Assembly (NCBI RefSeq): GCF_001614315.2 | Contig: NZ_LVEG02000005.1 | Location: forward strand, 186,001 to 250,000 | Source of the DNA: Halofilum ochraceum | GTDB lineage: Bacteria > Pseudomonadota > Gammaproteobacteria > XJ16 > Halofilaceae | Reading direction: 5' to 3' | Length of the DNA: 64,000 nucleotides | Shown: in pieces, positions 8,157-17,269 of the stretch | How positions within the stretch are numbered: the first letter of the stretch is position 1 | Layout of the letters: each line of letters begins with the position of its first letter | Made by a program: the position numbers and the translations under genes | The notes under the pieces: model-generated | Told to the model about the DNA's origin: nothing | What the model saw: only the letters and a program-made list of their open reading frames with translations | The model's database searches: none

Positions 8157-9521
8157 ATGCAAAAGAAGGAAGACGACAAAACCGCCGCGATGCAGGCGTG
8201 GTTCGAAGAACGCGATATCACTGAAGTCGAGTGCCTGGTCCCGGACATGACCGGCACGCCCAAGGGCAAGATCATGCCCGCCAGCAAATATCTGCACGGG
8301 GGGCGGCCCCGCCTGCCCGATTCCATCTTTATCCAGACCGCCGCGGGTGATTACCCGGAGGACGACGAGCGGATCTGGAACCCGATCGAGCAGGACATGG
8401 AACTGGTCCCGGACCTGAGCACCATGCGCCTGGTACCGTGGGTCGATGAACCGACGGCCCAAGTCATCCACGATTGCTACTACCTCAACGGCGAACCGGT
8501 CGACCTCGCCCCGCGCTACGTCCTGCACCGCGTGCTGGAACTGTTCGAGGAGCGCGGCTGGAAGCCGGTCGTGGCGCCGGAGGTGGAGTTCTACCTCGTC
8601 CAGAAAAACACCGATCCCGATTACCCGCTGGAGGCACCGATCGGCCGGTCCGGCCGCCAGGGTGCGTCCAGTCAGGCCTACTCGATCGATGCGGTCAACG
8701 AGTTCGATCCGCTGTTCGAGAAGATGTACGACTACTGCGAAGCGCTCGATCTGGATATCGATACGCTGATCCAGGAGGAAGGCTCCGGCCAGATGGAGAT
8801 CAATTTCCAGCACGGATCGCCGCTGGATCTGGCCGATCAGGTCTTCATGTTCAAGCGGACCCTGCGCGAGGTCGCCTTCGAGTTCGATATATACGCCACG
8901 TTCATGGCCAAGCCGATGCAGCACGAGCCCGGCAGTTCGCTGCATATCCATCAGAGCGTGACGGACAGCGAGAGCGGCGAGAATATCTTCGCCGGCGAAG
9001 ATGGCCGGCCAAGTCGTCTGTTCCAGCATTATATGGGCGGCCTGCAGCGCTACCTGCCCTCGGCCATCGCCTATCTGGCGCCGAACGTCAATTCCTACCG
9101 GCGCCTCGTTCCGGGCAACCTGGCCGCCCCGATCAATACCGAATGGGGCTACGACAACCGCACGGTCGGCCTGCGCGCGCCGCACAGCAGTCCCGAGGCG
9201 ACCCGGATCGAGAGCCGGATCGCGGGCGCGGACGCCAACCCGTATCTCGCCATGGCGACCAATCTGGTGTGCGGATACCTGGGCATGATGGAGCAGATCG
9301 AGCCCCGCCCGCCGTTGCAGAGCGTGGGTTACAAGGCCGGCCAGAATCTGCCATCGGAACTTGGCCGGGCCCTCGACGCCCTGGACGAGTGTCGCAAGCT
9401 GCATGAACTCATGGGCGAGCGCTTCACGCAGGCCTACCTGGCGGCAAAGCGCACCGAGTACCGCGCGTACTTCCGCGTCATCAGCTCATGGGAGCGCCAG
9501 TACCTGCTGCTGCGCGTGTAA
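8157..9521 (+). CDS. Glutamine synthetase family protein, PuuA-like paralogue
   Basis: 454 aa, the normal length of class-I-type GS ligases without an adenylylation loop. The N-terminal domain contains VECLVPDMTGTPKGKIMPASKY. The catalytic domain has the metal-binding APEVEFYL and GSGQMEINFQHG, the HIHQSV loop, and NSYRRLVPGNLAAP with downstream ESRIAGADANPYLA. Such enzymes gamma-glutamylate amines such as putrescine or spermidine. Its location next to the transporter fits polyamine use. It is the second GS paralogue in this locus (the other is cut by the left edge), so substrate division between them is possible. Its stop lies 74 bp before the island boundary. Confidence 0.86.
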   Translation: MQKKEDDKTAAMQAWFEERDITEVECLVPDMTGTPKGKIMPASKYLHGGRPRLPDSIFIQTAAGDYPEDDERIWNPIEQDMELVPDLSTMRLVPWVDEPTAQVIHDCYYLNGEPVDLAPRYVLHRVLELFEERGWKPVVAPEVEFYLVQKNTDPDYPLEAPIGRSGRQGASSQAYSIDAVNEFDPLFEKMYDYCEALDLDIDTLIQEEGSGQMEINFQHGSPLDLADQVFMFKRTLREVAFEFDIYATFMAKPMQHEPGSSLHIHQSVTDSESGENIFAGEDGRPSRLFQHYMGGLQRYLPSAIAYLAPNVNSYRRLVPGNLAAPINTEWGYDNRTVGLRAPHSSPEATRIESRIAGADANPYLAMATNLVCGYLGMMEQIEPRPPLQSVGYKAGQNLPSELGRALDALDECRKLHELMGERFTQAYLAAKRTEYRAYFRVISSWERQYLLLRV

Positions 9522-9595
9522 CGGCGTGGCGCACACGGACTCGCCCAGGGATGGGCGGGCACGCGCCTCAGCGGTCGCCGTTCCGCGGCGACGTG

Positions 9596-9664
9596 TGGAA
9601 TGGTGCCCGGAGCCGGACTTGAACCGGCACGGCCTTGCGGCCGAGGGATTTTAAGTCCCTTGCG
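9596..9664 (+). repeat. attL: displaced 3' fragment of tRNA-Leu
   Basis: Identical over 69 bases to 40583-40651. It holds only the 3' portion of the tRNA (T arm, variable arm and anticodon loop on the minus strand) and then diverges, so it is not a functional tRNA gene. It marks the far end of the island. Confidence 0.93.
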
Positions 9665-9723
9665 CGACGAAATACCTCCTGAAAATCTATTATATAACAG
9701 ACAGTTACGAATGCCCAGCTGAC

Positions 9724-9744
9724 TGAGGGGGCACTGAGGGGGCA
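9724..9744 (+). repeat. Tandem 11-bp repeats near attL (possible integrase arm sites)
   Basis: TGAGGGGGCA occurs twice with a period of 11 bp. A matching pair in the same orientation lies at 40440-40460 near the other end. Tyrosine integrases of this class bind short arm-type repeats next to the core site; that role is inferred. Confidence 0.55.
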
Positions 9745-10439
9745 ATGGCGCGCCGCCACAGTTTCCTCATGCATTCAAGGTGTCTCGCTCAGGCACCTAA
9801 CCTGGAGGATTCCCCAGCGAAAATCTACCCCGCAGCCCACTCCAAAAGACTCACCCGCCCACCCGAGCAGGCACTACCACCCATACTCCGCGATGGCAGC
9901 AATCGCTTCTGCCGGTTGCCGCCCTCACAAGCCGCATACAGGCGCGACTCAGTGTCTCGACCGCGTAGACCAAACGCTTGGCCACGCGAACCAACACGCG
10001 GATCATAGGCCCATATCAACCGACAGGGTCGATCAAACACCGCTGCGCGCCCTCGCCCACCTGCGATCTGTTCCACCATGCATTAGCCCCAGACGCCCAG
10101 CGCTCGGTCAACAGTCCCTTAAACCGAAGTCCGTGACAGACCACGACTCAACCAATCTCCATCAACGCCCTATCCAGCAAACGGCCATGAACGCGCTCTG
10201 AAGAACCGTGTAACGCCCCGTTTCACGTCCGGCCGATGCTCTTCTGCTGGGCACTCCCGGCTCTTCCCGCGGACGCACCGGTTCTATATCGCGACCCCTC
10301 CCCGCTGACTGCCTTCAGCTGATCACGGCAACAGTCGCTCCTGACAGTCCTCCCTCCTCTCCGCCCAACTACGTTCAACAACGCCCCACTGCGCGGCGTG
10401 ACTAAATACGGAGAATGACAACCAGAGGAGACGATCATC
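9745..10439. other. Non-coding stretch inside left island end
   Basis: About 700 bp without a convincing gene. The short open frames here lack ribosome-binding sites and family features. Apart from the tandem repeats just before it I see no clear element. Confidence 0.5.
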
Positions 10440-10700
10440 ATGAGCACAAAATCAGTACGAATTGGCGAAACGATTTACGGACCGGACCAGCTTATCCCCC
10501 TCGAGACTGTCTCGCAGTACATCGGTCTGTCCGTCCGGACCGTCCAGGATATGGCCTCACGTCGTGCCCTTCCCGTCCACAAGATTGGACGGAACGTCCG
10601 GATACGGATCAGTGAACTGGACGAATGGCTCACGGACACGAAAGTCCGCGGCGCCCAACCGCCGCTCCGTACTCAGACCCGCCGACGGGGACAGAGTTGA
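10440..10700 (+). CDS. Small HTH protein, excisionase/AlpA-like
   Basis: An 86-aa protein with a MerR-type helix-turn-helix of the excisionase family: PLETVSQYIGLSVRTVQDMA, then ALPVHKIGRNVRIRISELDEWL. AGAGGAG stands about 9 nt before the ATG. Such proteins either bend DNA for excision (Xis) or activate the integrase gene (AlpA). Its position near the left end of a tRNA-Leu island with a tyrosine integrase fits either role. Confidence 0.75.
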   Translation: MSTKSVRIGETIYGPDQLIPLETVSQYIGLSVRTVQDMASRRALPVHKIGRNVRIRISELDEWLTDTKVRGAQPPLRTQTRRRGQS

Positions 10701-10834
10701 AACACACCCATGGGCATACCGAGCCGTCCTGGATCGTATTTCAAACGGCGATGCCTTCATCCGGCTTCTTTCGCACGCGTAAGTGCTCGCGGAAACGTAA
10801 GTTTTTAATCTATTTTTCCTTTAAAAACCGATAC

Positions 10835-10863
10835 TTGCAATATACCGGACCCGCCCATACAAT
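10835..10863 (+). promoter_or_regulatory. Putative sigma-70 promoter of the replication gene
   Basis: TTGCAA (10835-10840) and TACAAT (10858-10863) are separated by exactly 17 bp and lie about 65 bp before the ATG of the next gene. The surrounding AT-rich stretch is unlike the core genome. Confidence 0.55.
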
Positions 10864-10929
10864 CCCCCCAATTAGTTCTCGGAGGATTCATATTGTCCGG
10901 CTAATAACAACAACAAGGAGACAATAATA

Positions 10930-13900
10930 ATGACGACAAATATCGAAAATAGTACTTTCAACTATAAAAATAAAAACGATTCCGATGCGGACTTCCGTCC
11001 CTTTTTTTCTAGCTACCCGAATCCGAACACGGTACCCACGCATTATTTTACGATAATGCGATCCGGACCTATTCCCCGTAAGCACATTGACTGGGATTCA
11101 TCAAAATCCGGCATCCAATCGTTCGCTAACGGGGTTCAGGGACAATACTGGCGGGGAGCCTGTTGTACCTACTCCAGCCTGGGCGAGCTACGTAACGAGA
11201 TATTGTATCTACGTGAGTCTGCGGGATTCGTTCAACACCGCCACAAGTCCTGTGTGCCCGACAACAATCAGGTCGAACAACGTCTATCCCGAACAAATGC
11301 CGATTTCGACCTCTCATGCGGCCTTGTTCTGGACGTTGACCTCCCCGTCAATAATCCACTCGGGATTTCCACGCTAGGCGGAGTAATGGCCGCTCTTTCG
11401 GAAGTGCATCCGCCATTTGCGGAAACACCCTACCTGTGGAATTACAGCAGCAGCGCGAATATCTACACGGACAACGACGACTTCGTTTCCACGAAACTTG
11501 GTTTCCATATCAGGTTCATGACGGAGAAGCCGTGGAAACCCAGCGACCTCAAGAATCTGTTCAAACGCCTCGTGCTCTCCGGATATGGGTTCGTACCCGA
11601 GACCGACGACCGTTACTACATAGCGTCGCTAATTGACCCAGTTACCCAAAACCCGAACCAGTGGTTTATCGAGGCGCCCCCGGCACTCGGCTCGGGTTTG
11701 TATCGCCCGGAAGGGAGTGATGATCTTCATCTTGAAACCCAGGCGCGCCCCCACGCGCTTCTGCCTACGCCCCCTGCGCTCAGCAAGGCCGAAAGGGACC
11801 GTTACGAACCGCTCTGTCGCCAGCTTAAAAATGAAGCACGTGTTGACCGCGGGTTTTGCTGGAAAGATGGATCAGGATTTGCATGCCTCACCTCCTCCGG
11901 AACTACACAGAACGTACCGTCGAACCTCGTACAGGATTGTTTCGAGAATTCAGAACCTACATACCTCGACATGGACCAATCGCTCCGAACCGCCGACGAT
12001 CAGATCATAACGGTCCGAGAAGTTACCTACAGACAGCCGATACACTCGCCTTTCAGGGATGACAGCAGGCCATCGGCCTTTGTGGCCCGGAATCCCTATG
12101 GTGTCCCATACGTTTACGACAGCAAGTTGGACATAATCTACTGGGCACGACCAACCCTACTCCTCAATCCAGCGCACATCGACAAAACAGTCACGGTCGA
12201 ACAACAGTACCTTGATCCTGCACTTCTCCACCATACGGGCACTACGTTTGTTCGGTCTCAAATGGCGACTGGAAAAACCACCGCTTTGGGGGAATACATA
12301 GAAGGAACACAAAACACGCCCATATCCGGCTCGCATTCGGTAACGGGCACTCCAAAACGCCTCCCGGTAAGACTCCCGGTCGTCTATATCTGTCATCGTC
12401 ACAAGCTCGCGCGCCAGGTGGCGGATAAGCATGGACTGGCTTTCTACGGTGATTTCGATCAGATCAATATCGACAATCTCAACCCGTACGGCGGCCTATC
12501 GATATGCGTTAACTCCGTTCACAAGCTACGACGTGCCCGCGTACTGTTCGATCACGTGATTATCGACGAGAGCGACCAGGTCGTCCGTCATTTGACCGGT
12601 GACACACTCGGGAACAATAACAACTCCGGATCGCAGCGTTTCCCAGTCCTTGAGTACATGAGTCATCTGATTCGCGGCGCTACCTCAGTTATAGCGTTGG
12701 ATGCTCACCTGTCCAGTCTGACCAAAGATTACATTGCGCAGTATGATCCGCCGACGCCTGTCAGGGAGCTTACGAATACCTTCCAGCCCTATGCGGGCCG
12801 ACCGGTCGAGATGTTAGACGATGGGAATGCCCTGCTTGCCGACTTTCAGGAAAGCGTCAAGAACCACTACACCGTCGCGCTCGCCGTTGACAACAAATCA
12901 ACCGCGAAGAATACATTCAATGCTGTTGCGAAGTCCTTTCCCGAAAAACACGGTCTTCTTATAACGGCTGATGGCGTCACAACGAGCGCCGAGTTTAACC
13001 GCCACGTCTCGTTACGCCCAACCGATATTGATGAAATCTGGTCGAACCTGGACCAACGACTCGCCGACTTCGATTACTTGGTCTACTCGCCGACGCTTGG
13101 TACTGGTTACTCGATTGACGACGTGTCATTCGATACGGTGTACGGCCATTTTTCGTATCTGATCCCAAGCGATAACGCCCAGCAGCTCGCCCGGATACGG
13201 AATGCCCATTTACGGAAGGTTTATCGTAAACACGGAATAAATGACTTTTCAGGCGTTCGGGCGGACCGTAGTGTCTATCTTTTCGAAAATGAATGGAAAA
13301 CCAATGAAGCGCTGCTAAAGATTTTGGAGGATGGTGATCATATTCGTTGCGCCTACGACCAGAACCTCCAGCCGACGCTAGAAAACGCCCTCAGTCAGCA
13401 GTATCTGCAGTTACTTGCCACAGTTGGCCATCACGAATACGACCAATATGGTCGCGGTACTCTCCACTTCATAACACTCCTTGAGGAACAAGGCTATTCA
13501 CTGGAATACGTAGACAGCACTGAGACGGAACACACGAACGGACTAGCACTTTTGTCCGAAGGCCGTACCTATTCCGACGAAGACCGGAATGAGCGCATTC
13601 TAGAAGCGTCGTTGCCGGCCGATTCGGAAGCCTGGCAGTTGCGTCAACGGACTGCACGGTCCGCGAGCGACAACTGGAGGCTCGAACGTTACGATATGGA
13701 ACAGTTCTATATTGAACCCATATCCGAGGCGCTAATCGTATTCGACGAATCCGGTGCCATGCGGCAAGCCATACCGAAATTGGAGTCTCTATGTTGCGAC
13801 TTGGCCACTCTGCAGAGAAGAGATACTGCGGCCGGGCGTTCGGACGCTCTCGTTCATTGGCGCTCGGAAGCCGCAAGAAAGGTCCTATTTGATGAGATTA

Positions 13901-14277
13901 TCGGACATATCGATGGATGCTCGGATATTTATGATATTCCGTCGGCCATAATCTGCAATGCCCTTCTTAAGAGTAGAGGACTCGGGCAGTTTTTATTGAG
14001 AAACAGAGACGAGGCTAATCGAGTGTTTAAAGCCAAAGTCCCGAGCAACGTCGTTGCACAGCCTTCTTCATACCTGAAACGCGTTCTCGAGGAATTCGGC
14101 TTCCGGCCTAGTCCCAAAGAGTACCGAATTGGTCAATTGTCAGCCTCTGTTAGGGAGGTTTTGGAAACCGCGTTGGGAGTTGAAGAGTTACCGAAACGGG
14201 TCAAGTTTTTCGAGTTCGATCAATGTCACACGACGCGGCTGTTCAACTATCTCGAAAGGCGCGATAAGGTTATATAG
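10930..14277 (+). CDS. Large primase/helicase-like replication protein (CyRepA1/origin-binding-helicase type)
   Basis: 1115 aa. The N-terminal part resembles an archaeo-eukaryotic primase-polymerase core, with DVD at residues 135-137 (GLVLDVDLP) and a later FHIRF segment. Around residues 371-398 there is SPFRDDSRPSAF, similar to primase-associated modules. A helicase follows, with Walker A MATGKT (445-450), DESD box (546-549) and a later SPTLGTGYSID motif seen in CyRepA1-type plasmid replication proteins. The C-terminal third is not recognised. GGAG lies 9 nt before the start. It is AT-richer than the flanking core. I infer that it initiates replication of the excised island, or supports its copy number; the family name is from recall and needs a profile search. 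Confidence 0.65.
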   Translation: MTTNIENSTFNYKNKNDSDADFRPFFSSYPNPNTVPTHYFTIMRSGPIPRKHIDWDSSKSGIQSFANGVQGQYWRGACCTYSSLGELRNEILYLRESAGFVQHRHKSCVPDNNQVEQRLSRTNADFDLSCGLVLDVDLPVNNPLGISTLGGVMAALSEVHPPFAETPYLWNYSSSANIYTDNDDFVSTKLGFHIRFMTEKPWKPSDLKNLFKRLVLSGYGFVPETDDRYYIASLIDPVTQNPNQWFIEAPPALGSGLYRPEGSDDLHLETQARPHALLPTPPALSKAERDRYEPLCRQLKNEARVDRGFCWKDGSGFACLTSSGTTQNVPSNLVQDCFENSEPTYLDMDQSLRTADDQIITVREVTYRQPIHSPFRDDSRPSAFVARNPYGVPYVYDSKLDIIYWARPTLLLNPAHIDKTVTVEQQYLDPALLHHTGTTFVRSQMATGKTTALGEYIEGTQNTPISGSHSVTGTPKRLPVRLPVVYICHRHKLARQVADKHGLAFYGDFDQINIDNLNPYGGLSICVNSVHKLRRARVLFDHVIIDESDQVVRHLTGDTLGNNNNSGSQRFPVLEYMSHLIRGATSVIALDAHLSSLTKDYIAQYDPPTPVRELTNTFQPYAGRPVEMLDDGNALLADFQESVKNHYTVALAVDNKSTAKNTFNAVAKSFPEKHGLLITADGVTTSAEFNRHVSLRPTDIDEIWSNLDQRLADFDYLVYSPTLGTGYSIDDVSFDTVYGHFSYLIPSDNAQQLARIRNAHLRKVYRKHGINDFSGVRADRSVYLFENEWKTNEALLKILEDGDHIRCAYDQNLQPTLENALSQQYLQLLATVGHHEYDQYGRGTLHFITLLEEQGYSLEYVDSTETEHTNGLALLSEGRTYSDEDRNERILEASLPADSEAWQLRQRTARSASDNWRLERYDMEQFYIEPISEALIVFDESGAMRQAIPKLESLCCDLATLQRRDTAAGRSDALVHWRSEAARKVLFDEIIGHIDGCSDIYDIPSAIICNALLKSRGLGQFLLRNRDEANRVFKAKVPSNVVAQPSSYLKRVLEEFGFRPSPKEYRIGQLSASVREVLETALGVEELPKRVKFFEFDQCHTTRLFNYLERRDKVI

Positions 14278-14461
14278 GCTGAGCATCTGCCGCGGGGTAT
14301 CTACTCAAAACCTTCATTCCCTAAGAGAGAGTGGTTACCCCGCGGCAGCGCCGTTGAACGAGACTACCGTATAGGCCGCGAGCGTGAGCAACGGGGCGCT
14401 GAACTTGCCCGATGGCGTTCCAATTACATCTACAGTTCTCTGTTCAAGGCCCAGTTTCCCC

Positions 14462-14503
14462 GAATCACCCTGGCTTGGACTTGAATCACCCTGGCTTGGA
14501 CTT
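14462..14503. repeat. Exact 21-bp tandem duplication
   Basis: Two head-to-tail copies of a 21-bp unit (starting GAATCACCCTGG). It covers the end of the minus-strand HTH gene, so the last codons and the stop codon are repeated downstream of the real stop. Confidence 0.9.
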
Positions 14504-14827
14504 CTCGCCGGGTTCAGTAATCCTCATGGCCGCCGCCTCAATTTCACTTTCCAGCCACCGCGAAGTATTCTTCGACAGCTTATGCGGTCCGGGGAGCACC
14601 CCTTCGCTCACCCAACGATAGATCGTCGGTATACTTGCATCAAATCGCCGGGCTACTTCTCGCGCCCGCAGAAACTGATACGGTTGCCTTGCGTGTTCGA
14701 GTTGATGTATCTCCTGCCGGTACTGCTCGCAGTTCCGACACATCGACTCAAGCTGAGCGTTGATGTCTTGGACCGTTTTTACGGCCCTTTGAAGTTCATT
14801 CTTGAGTTGGGTGATTTCGTCGGCCAT
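14486..14827 (-). CDS. Coiled-coil protein with AlpA/MerR-like HTH
   Basis: 113 aa. Residues 1-48 are a heptad-like coiled coil (ITQLKNELQRAVKTVQDINAQL) with a CRNC pair. The C-terminal half is a helix-turn-helix: FLRAREVARRFDASIPTIYRWVSEGVLPGP. It is probably a DNA-binding regulator that dimerises through the coiled coil. It lies opposite to and just after the replication gene, so it may control replication or excision. The gene ends inside a 21-bp tandem duplication. Confidence 0.65.
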   Translation of the reverse strand: MADEITQLKNELQRAVKTVQDINAQLESMCRNCEQYRQEIHQLEHARQPYQFLRAREVARRFDASIPTIYRWVSEGVLPGPHKLSKNTSRWLESEIEAAAMRITEPGEKSKPG

Positions 14828-15227
14828 CGGACTAGCCCTGATTCAATGGATTCCTACAGCTGGCTGTGGAACTAGGAGCAGTTCCAGGACACCGTCCGTT
14901 CCCAGCGTAACGGAGGTCAACAGTTATAAGCGCACCGTGCCCGAACTCACGTTCGCGTTAGATATCGGCTCCTATATATACCCTTCAGAAAACACAGATA
15001 CTTACGTCACGGGTTGGCGAGCGATACTGCTGCATTCATTACGCCCGCGGATCACCGCCTCTTACCCGACTTGCTATAGCACCGTTTCCGATGGAATACA
15101 ATCATCCAAAGATCGCCTTAAGAACGCCCGATCCCGAATTCCTAGTCGCCTACCGCTTCAGTCTATCGATCGCGCTCGCTTTTTCCGCGTCCACCGACCG
15201 AACTCAATTATCCACCAAACCTGACTG
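14828..15227. other. Non-coding stretch between the HTH gene and the Druantia-like operon
   Basis: About 400 bp with no supported gene. It contains AT-rich patches but no clear terminator or repeat. Confidence 0.5.
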
Positions 15228-17207
15228 TCACAATGACCTCCATTCCACGAAATCTGGATACTCCTGATATGCGGCGTTCAGCGCGTCCCTGACTGGGCCT
15301 CCGCCATCTCGAATATTTATCACCAATGTATCCATTGCGCGGGTAAGAGGAATCATAACCCATCTTGACGCGAACACCGCGGCCAAGTCCTCGCGAGATC
15401 CACCTAATTCGTCAACCGGATCGACAGACTCAAGGCCTTCGCGATACTTATATCGCCACAAATCATCTAATGCATAGTTAATTACCGACCATCCCTCTAA
15501 TCCCCGGCATGAGTCATACTGAACGATCCGCAACGCGTCTTTCTCCACCGGATATGTTCTGCGTACATCCGTTCCAGTTCCGTCCCATACATTGCCTCCT
15601 CGCGATACAATCTCGCGGCCGATCACGGACTCTGCCCGCGCGCCATCATGGCGCACTAGTGACGGAGGTACACAAGCTAAAAGGTCGATGGGATCGTTTC
15701 CTAGCTCTTCGGCCGACGCACGAAACTCCTCATACACGTCTGCACGCCCTGTAAGGTCCCCTTCGATCACGACTACTTGCCCACCATTCGCCTCTCGATT
15801 TACCGCAAGGTCCCATTCGTTCAATCCGAGGTGCTTAGCTACCCGGCCCACAAACGCCGTCAGATTCGCTTTCATCCGCAGGCATTTCGTCATGCGTTGT
15901 GTCTTACGTCGCTTTTTGTCAATTCCCGACGACCAGTTTCCAATGGATTTCCGAACGAACTGATCGACCCCATCGGCGATCACTAGCCGTTCGGCTCCGT
16001 ACATATGGCGAAGGATTTCAATCTCATTCTCCGGCCAATCCTGCGCCTCGTCGACGAACACGGCATCCCAATCCAACTCGAATGGTTGGCCACGTTTTAC
16101 ATCCTCAATGTCCCCGGATGAGATCGCGCCGGCCTTAATGTATTCGAGTAAGCGTGCTTTACTGTCCTCGTATTTCTCCAAGAACCTGTCTTCGTCGTCG
16201 TCCAGTAGTCCAACGGCTTTCAACACGGTTCTCACTAACGAGTGCACCGTCGTGACCGAGATCCCGCCTCGGTCCAACCCTTCCGGAACCCCCAGTAGCG
16301 CCATAGTTCGTTTCAGGTCCGCTACTAGCGCGCGGTTATATGTTAGAACCAGTGAGCGCAGCTGGTTCTGGTCAAACGCGCGATATGCAAGTTGCAGTAA
16401 CACGACCGTCTTCCCAACCCCTCCACGTCCCCGAATGGTAACTTGCTTTTCGCCAACGTCCCGTAACCACGTTTCTGGTACGCCTCCTTTAGCGATCGAA
16501 TCCATGCGTCTTCTGTCTAATGCCGACGGCTCCAGTCGCGCAAGAACCCCTGTTTTCGGATCGAGCGCCCTTTTGAACATGTCGTCGGACCCGGCCGATA
16601 TAACGGCGTGTCGGCCCTTACGTATCGGCCCACTCACTTGGCCAAGAATATTGAGTATCCTCTCGACGCTTGCATCGATCCCAAAAAAATTATGGGGACG
16701 TTTCGGAAGGTTATCTTCCCGAAGGCCGGTAAAGAATACTAGATTCTGAACATAGACACCGTGGATTCCATGATCGGCCAAATAGTATTTGAACTCGAAC
16801 ATTTGATCTCGGTTCTTTTCAGTAACCGTCTGCCACGTCTCCTTTCCATTTCGTCTATACCGAACCGACGCTACGGTATCGTCGAAGTGGACGCCACTTG
16901 GGTCGTGACCTTTTACTTCGATCACAAGAGCCAAGTTTCGGACTTCCGCCGTCTTCGGGATGAAGCGCTCCCCATTCCGTGGATGAAACTCGCACTCCAC
17001 GCCAAATGCACGCGGATCGCCAAACCTGCCGAGGACGACAAGATCTAAATCCTCAATACGTCGGCCATGCATCTTCATACCAGCAAAGATCTTGACCTGA
17101 TCTCCGCGGCTTTGGGTTATATCGGGCCACAGCATTTTTAGCTGATATGCGAGATGGGTCGCCGCCTCATATTCCGAACCTTCTTTTACCCCGACAATCT
17201 CAAGCAT
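15228..17207 (-). CDS. NERD-like nuclease fused to a superfamily 1 helicase
   Basis: 659 aa. The N-terminal domain shows a PD-(D/E)XK-type pattern with D53/D55 (EDLDLVVLG) and E97-V-K99 (LALVIEVKG), like NERD domains. The helicase part has Walker A GRGGVGKT (260-267), Walker B FVDEAQD (384-390), a late RGLEGWSVI motif and PLTRAMDTLVI near the C-terminus, as in UvrD/DUF2075-type SF1 helicases. It follows druE by 62 bp on the same strand and is the last gene of the run, so it is probably co-transcribed. It is not a named Druantia component to my knowledge; it may be an accessory effector or an independent defence gene. Confidence 0.75.
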   Translation of the reverse strand: MLEIVGVKEGSEYEAATHLAYQLKMLWPDITQSRGDQVKIFAGMKMHGRRIEDLDLVVLGRFGDPRAFGVECEFHPRNGERFIPKTAEVRNLALVIEVKGHDPSGVHFDDTVASVRYRRNGKETWQTVTEKNRDQMFEFKYYLADHGIHGVYVQNLVFFTGLREDNLPKRPHNFFGIDASVERILNILGQVSGPIRKGRHAVISAGSDDMFKRALDPKTGVLARLEPSALDRRRMDSIAKGGVPETWLRDVGEKQVTIRGRGGVGKTVVLLQLAYRAFDQNQLRSLVLTYNRALVADLKRTMALLGVPEGLDRGGISVTTVHSLVRTVLKAVGLLDDDEDRFLEKYEDSKARLLEYIKAGAISSGDIEDVKRGQPFELDWDAVFVDEAQDWPENEIEILRHMYGAERLVIADGVDQFVRKSIGNWSSGIDKKRRKTQRMTKCLRMKANLTAFVGRVAKHLGLNEWDLAVNREANGGQVVVIEGDLTGRADVYEEFRASAEELGNDPIDLLACVPPSLVRHDGARAESVIGREIVSRGGNVWDGTGTDVRRTYPVEKDALRIVQYDSCRGLEGWSVINYALDDLWRYKYREGLESVDPVDELGGSREDLAAVFASRWVMIPLTRAMDTLVINIRDGGGPVRDALNAAYQEYPDFVEWRSL

Positions 17208-17269
17208 TACTCTGAACTCGTTGGCTATCGTCTTTCGGTCGACAGATTCTCAGGACTGCTGCTATTCAC

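Noticed and set aside
9596-9664. Functional second tRNA-Leu
   Set aside because: Only the 3' part is present; the D arm and 5' acceptor strand are missing.
10625-10927. 100-codon plus frame between the HTH gene and the replication gene
   Set aside because: It overlaps the HTH gene and the AT-rich promoter region and lacks a ribosome-binding site.
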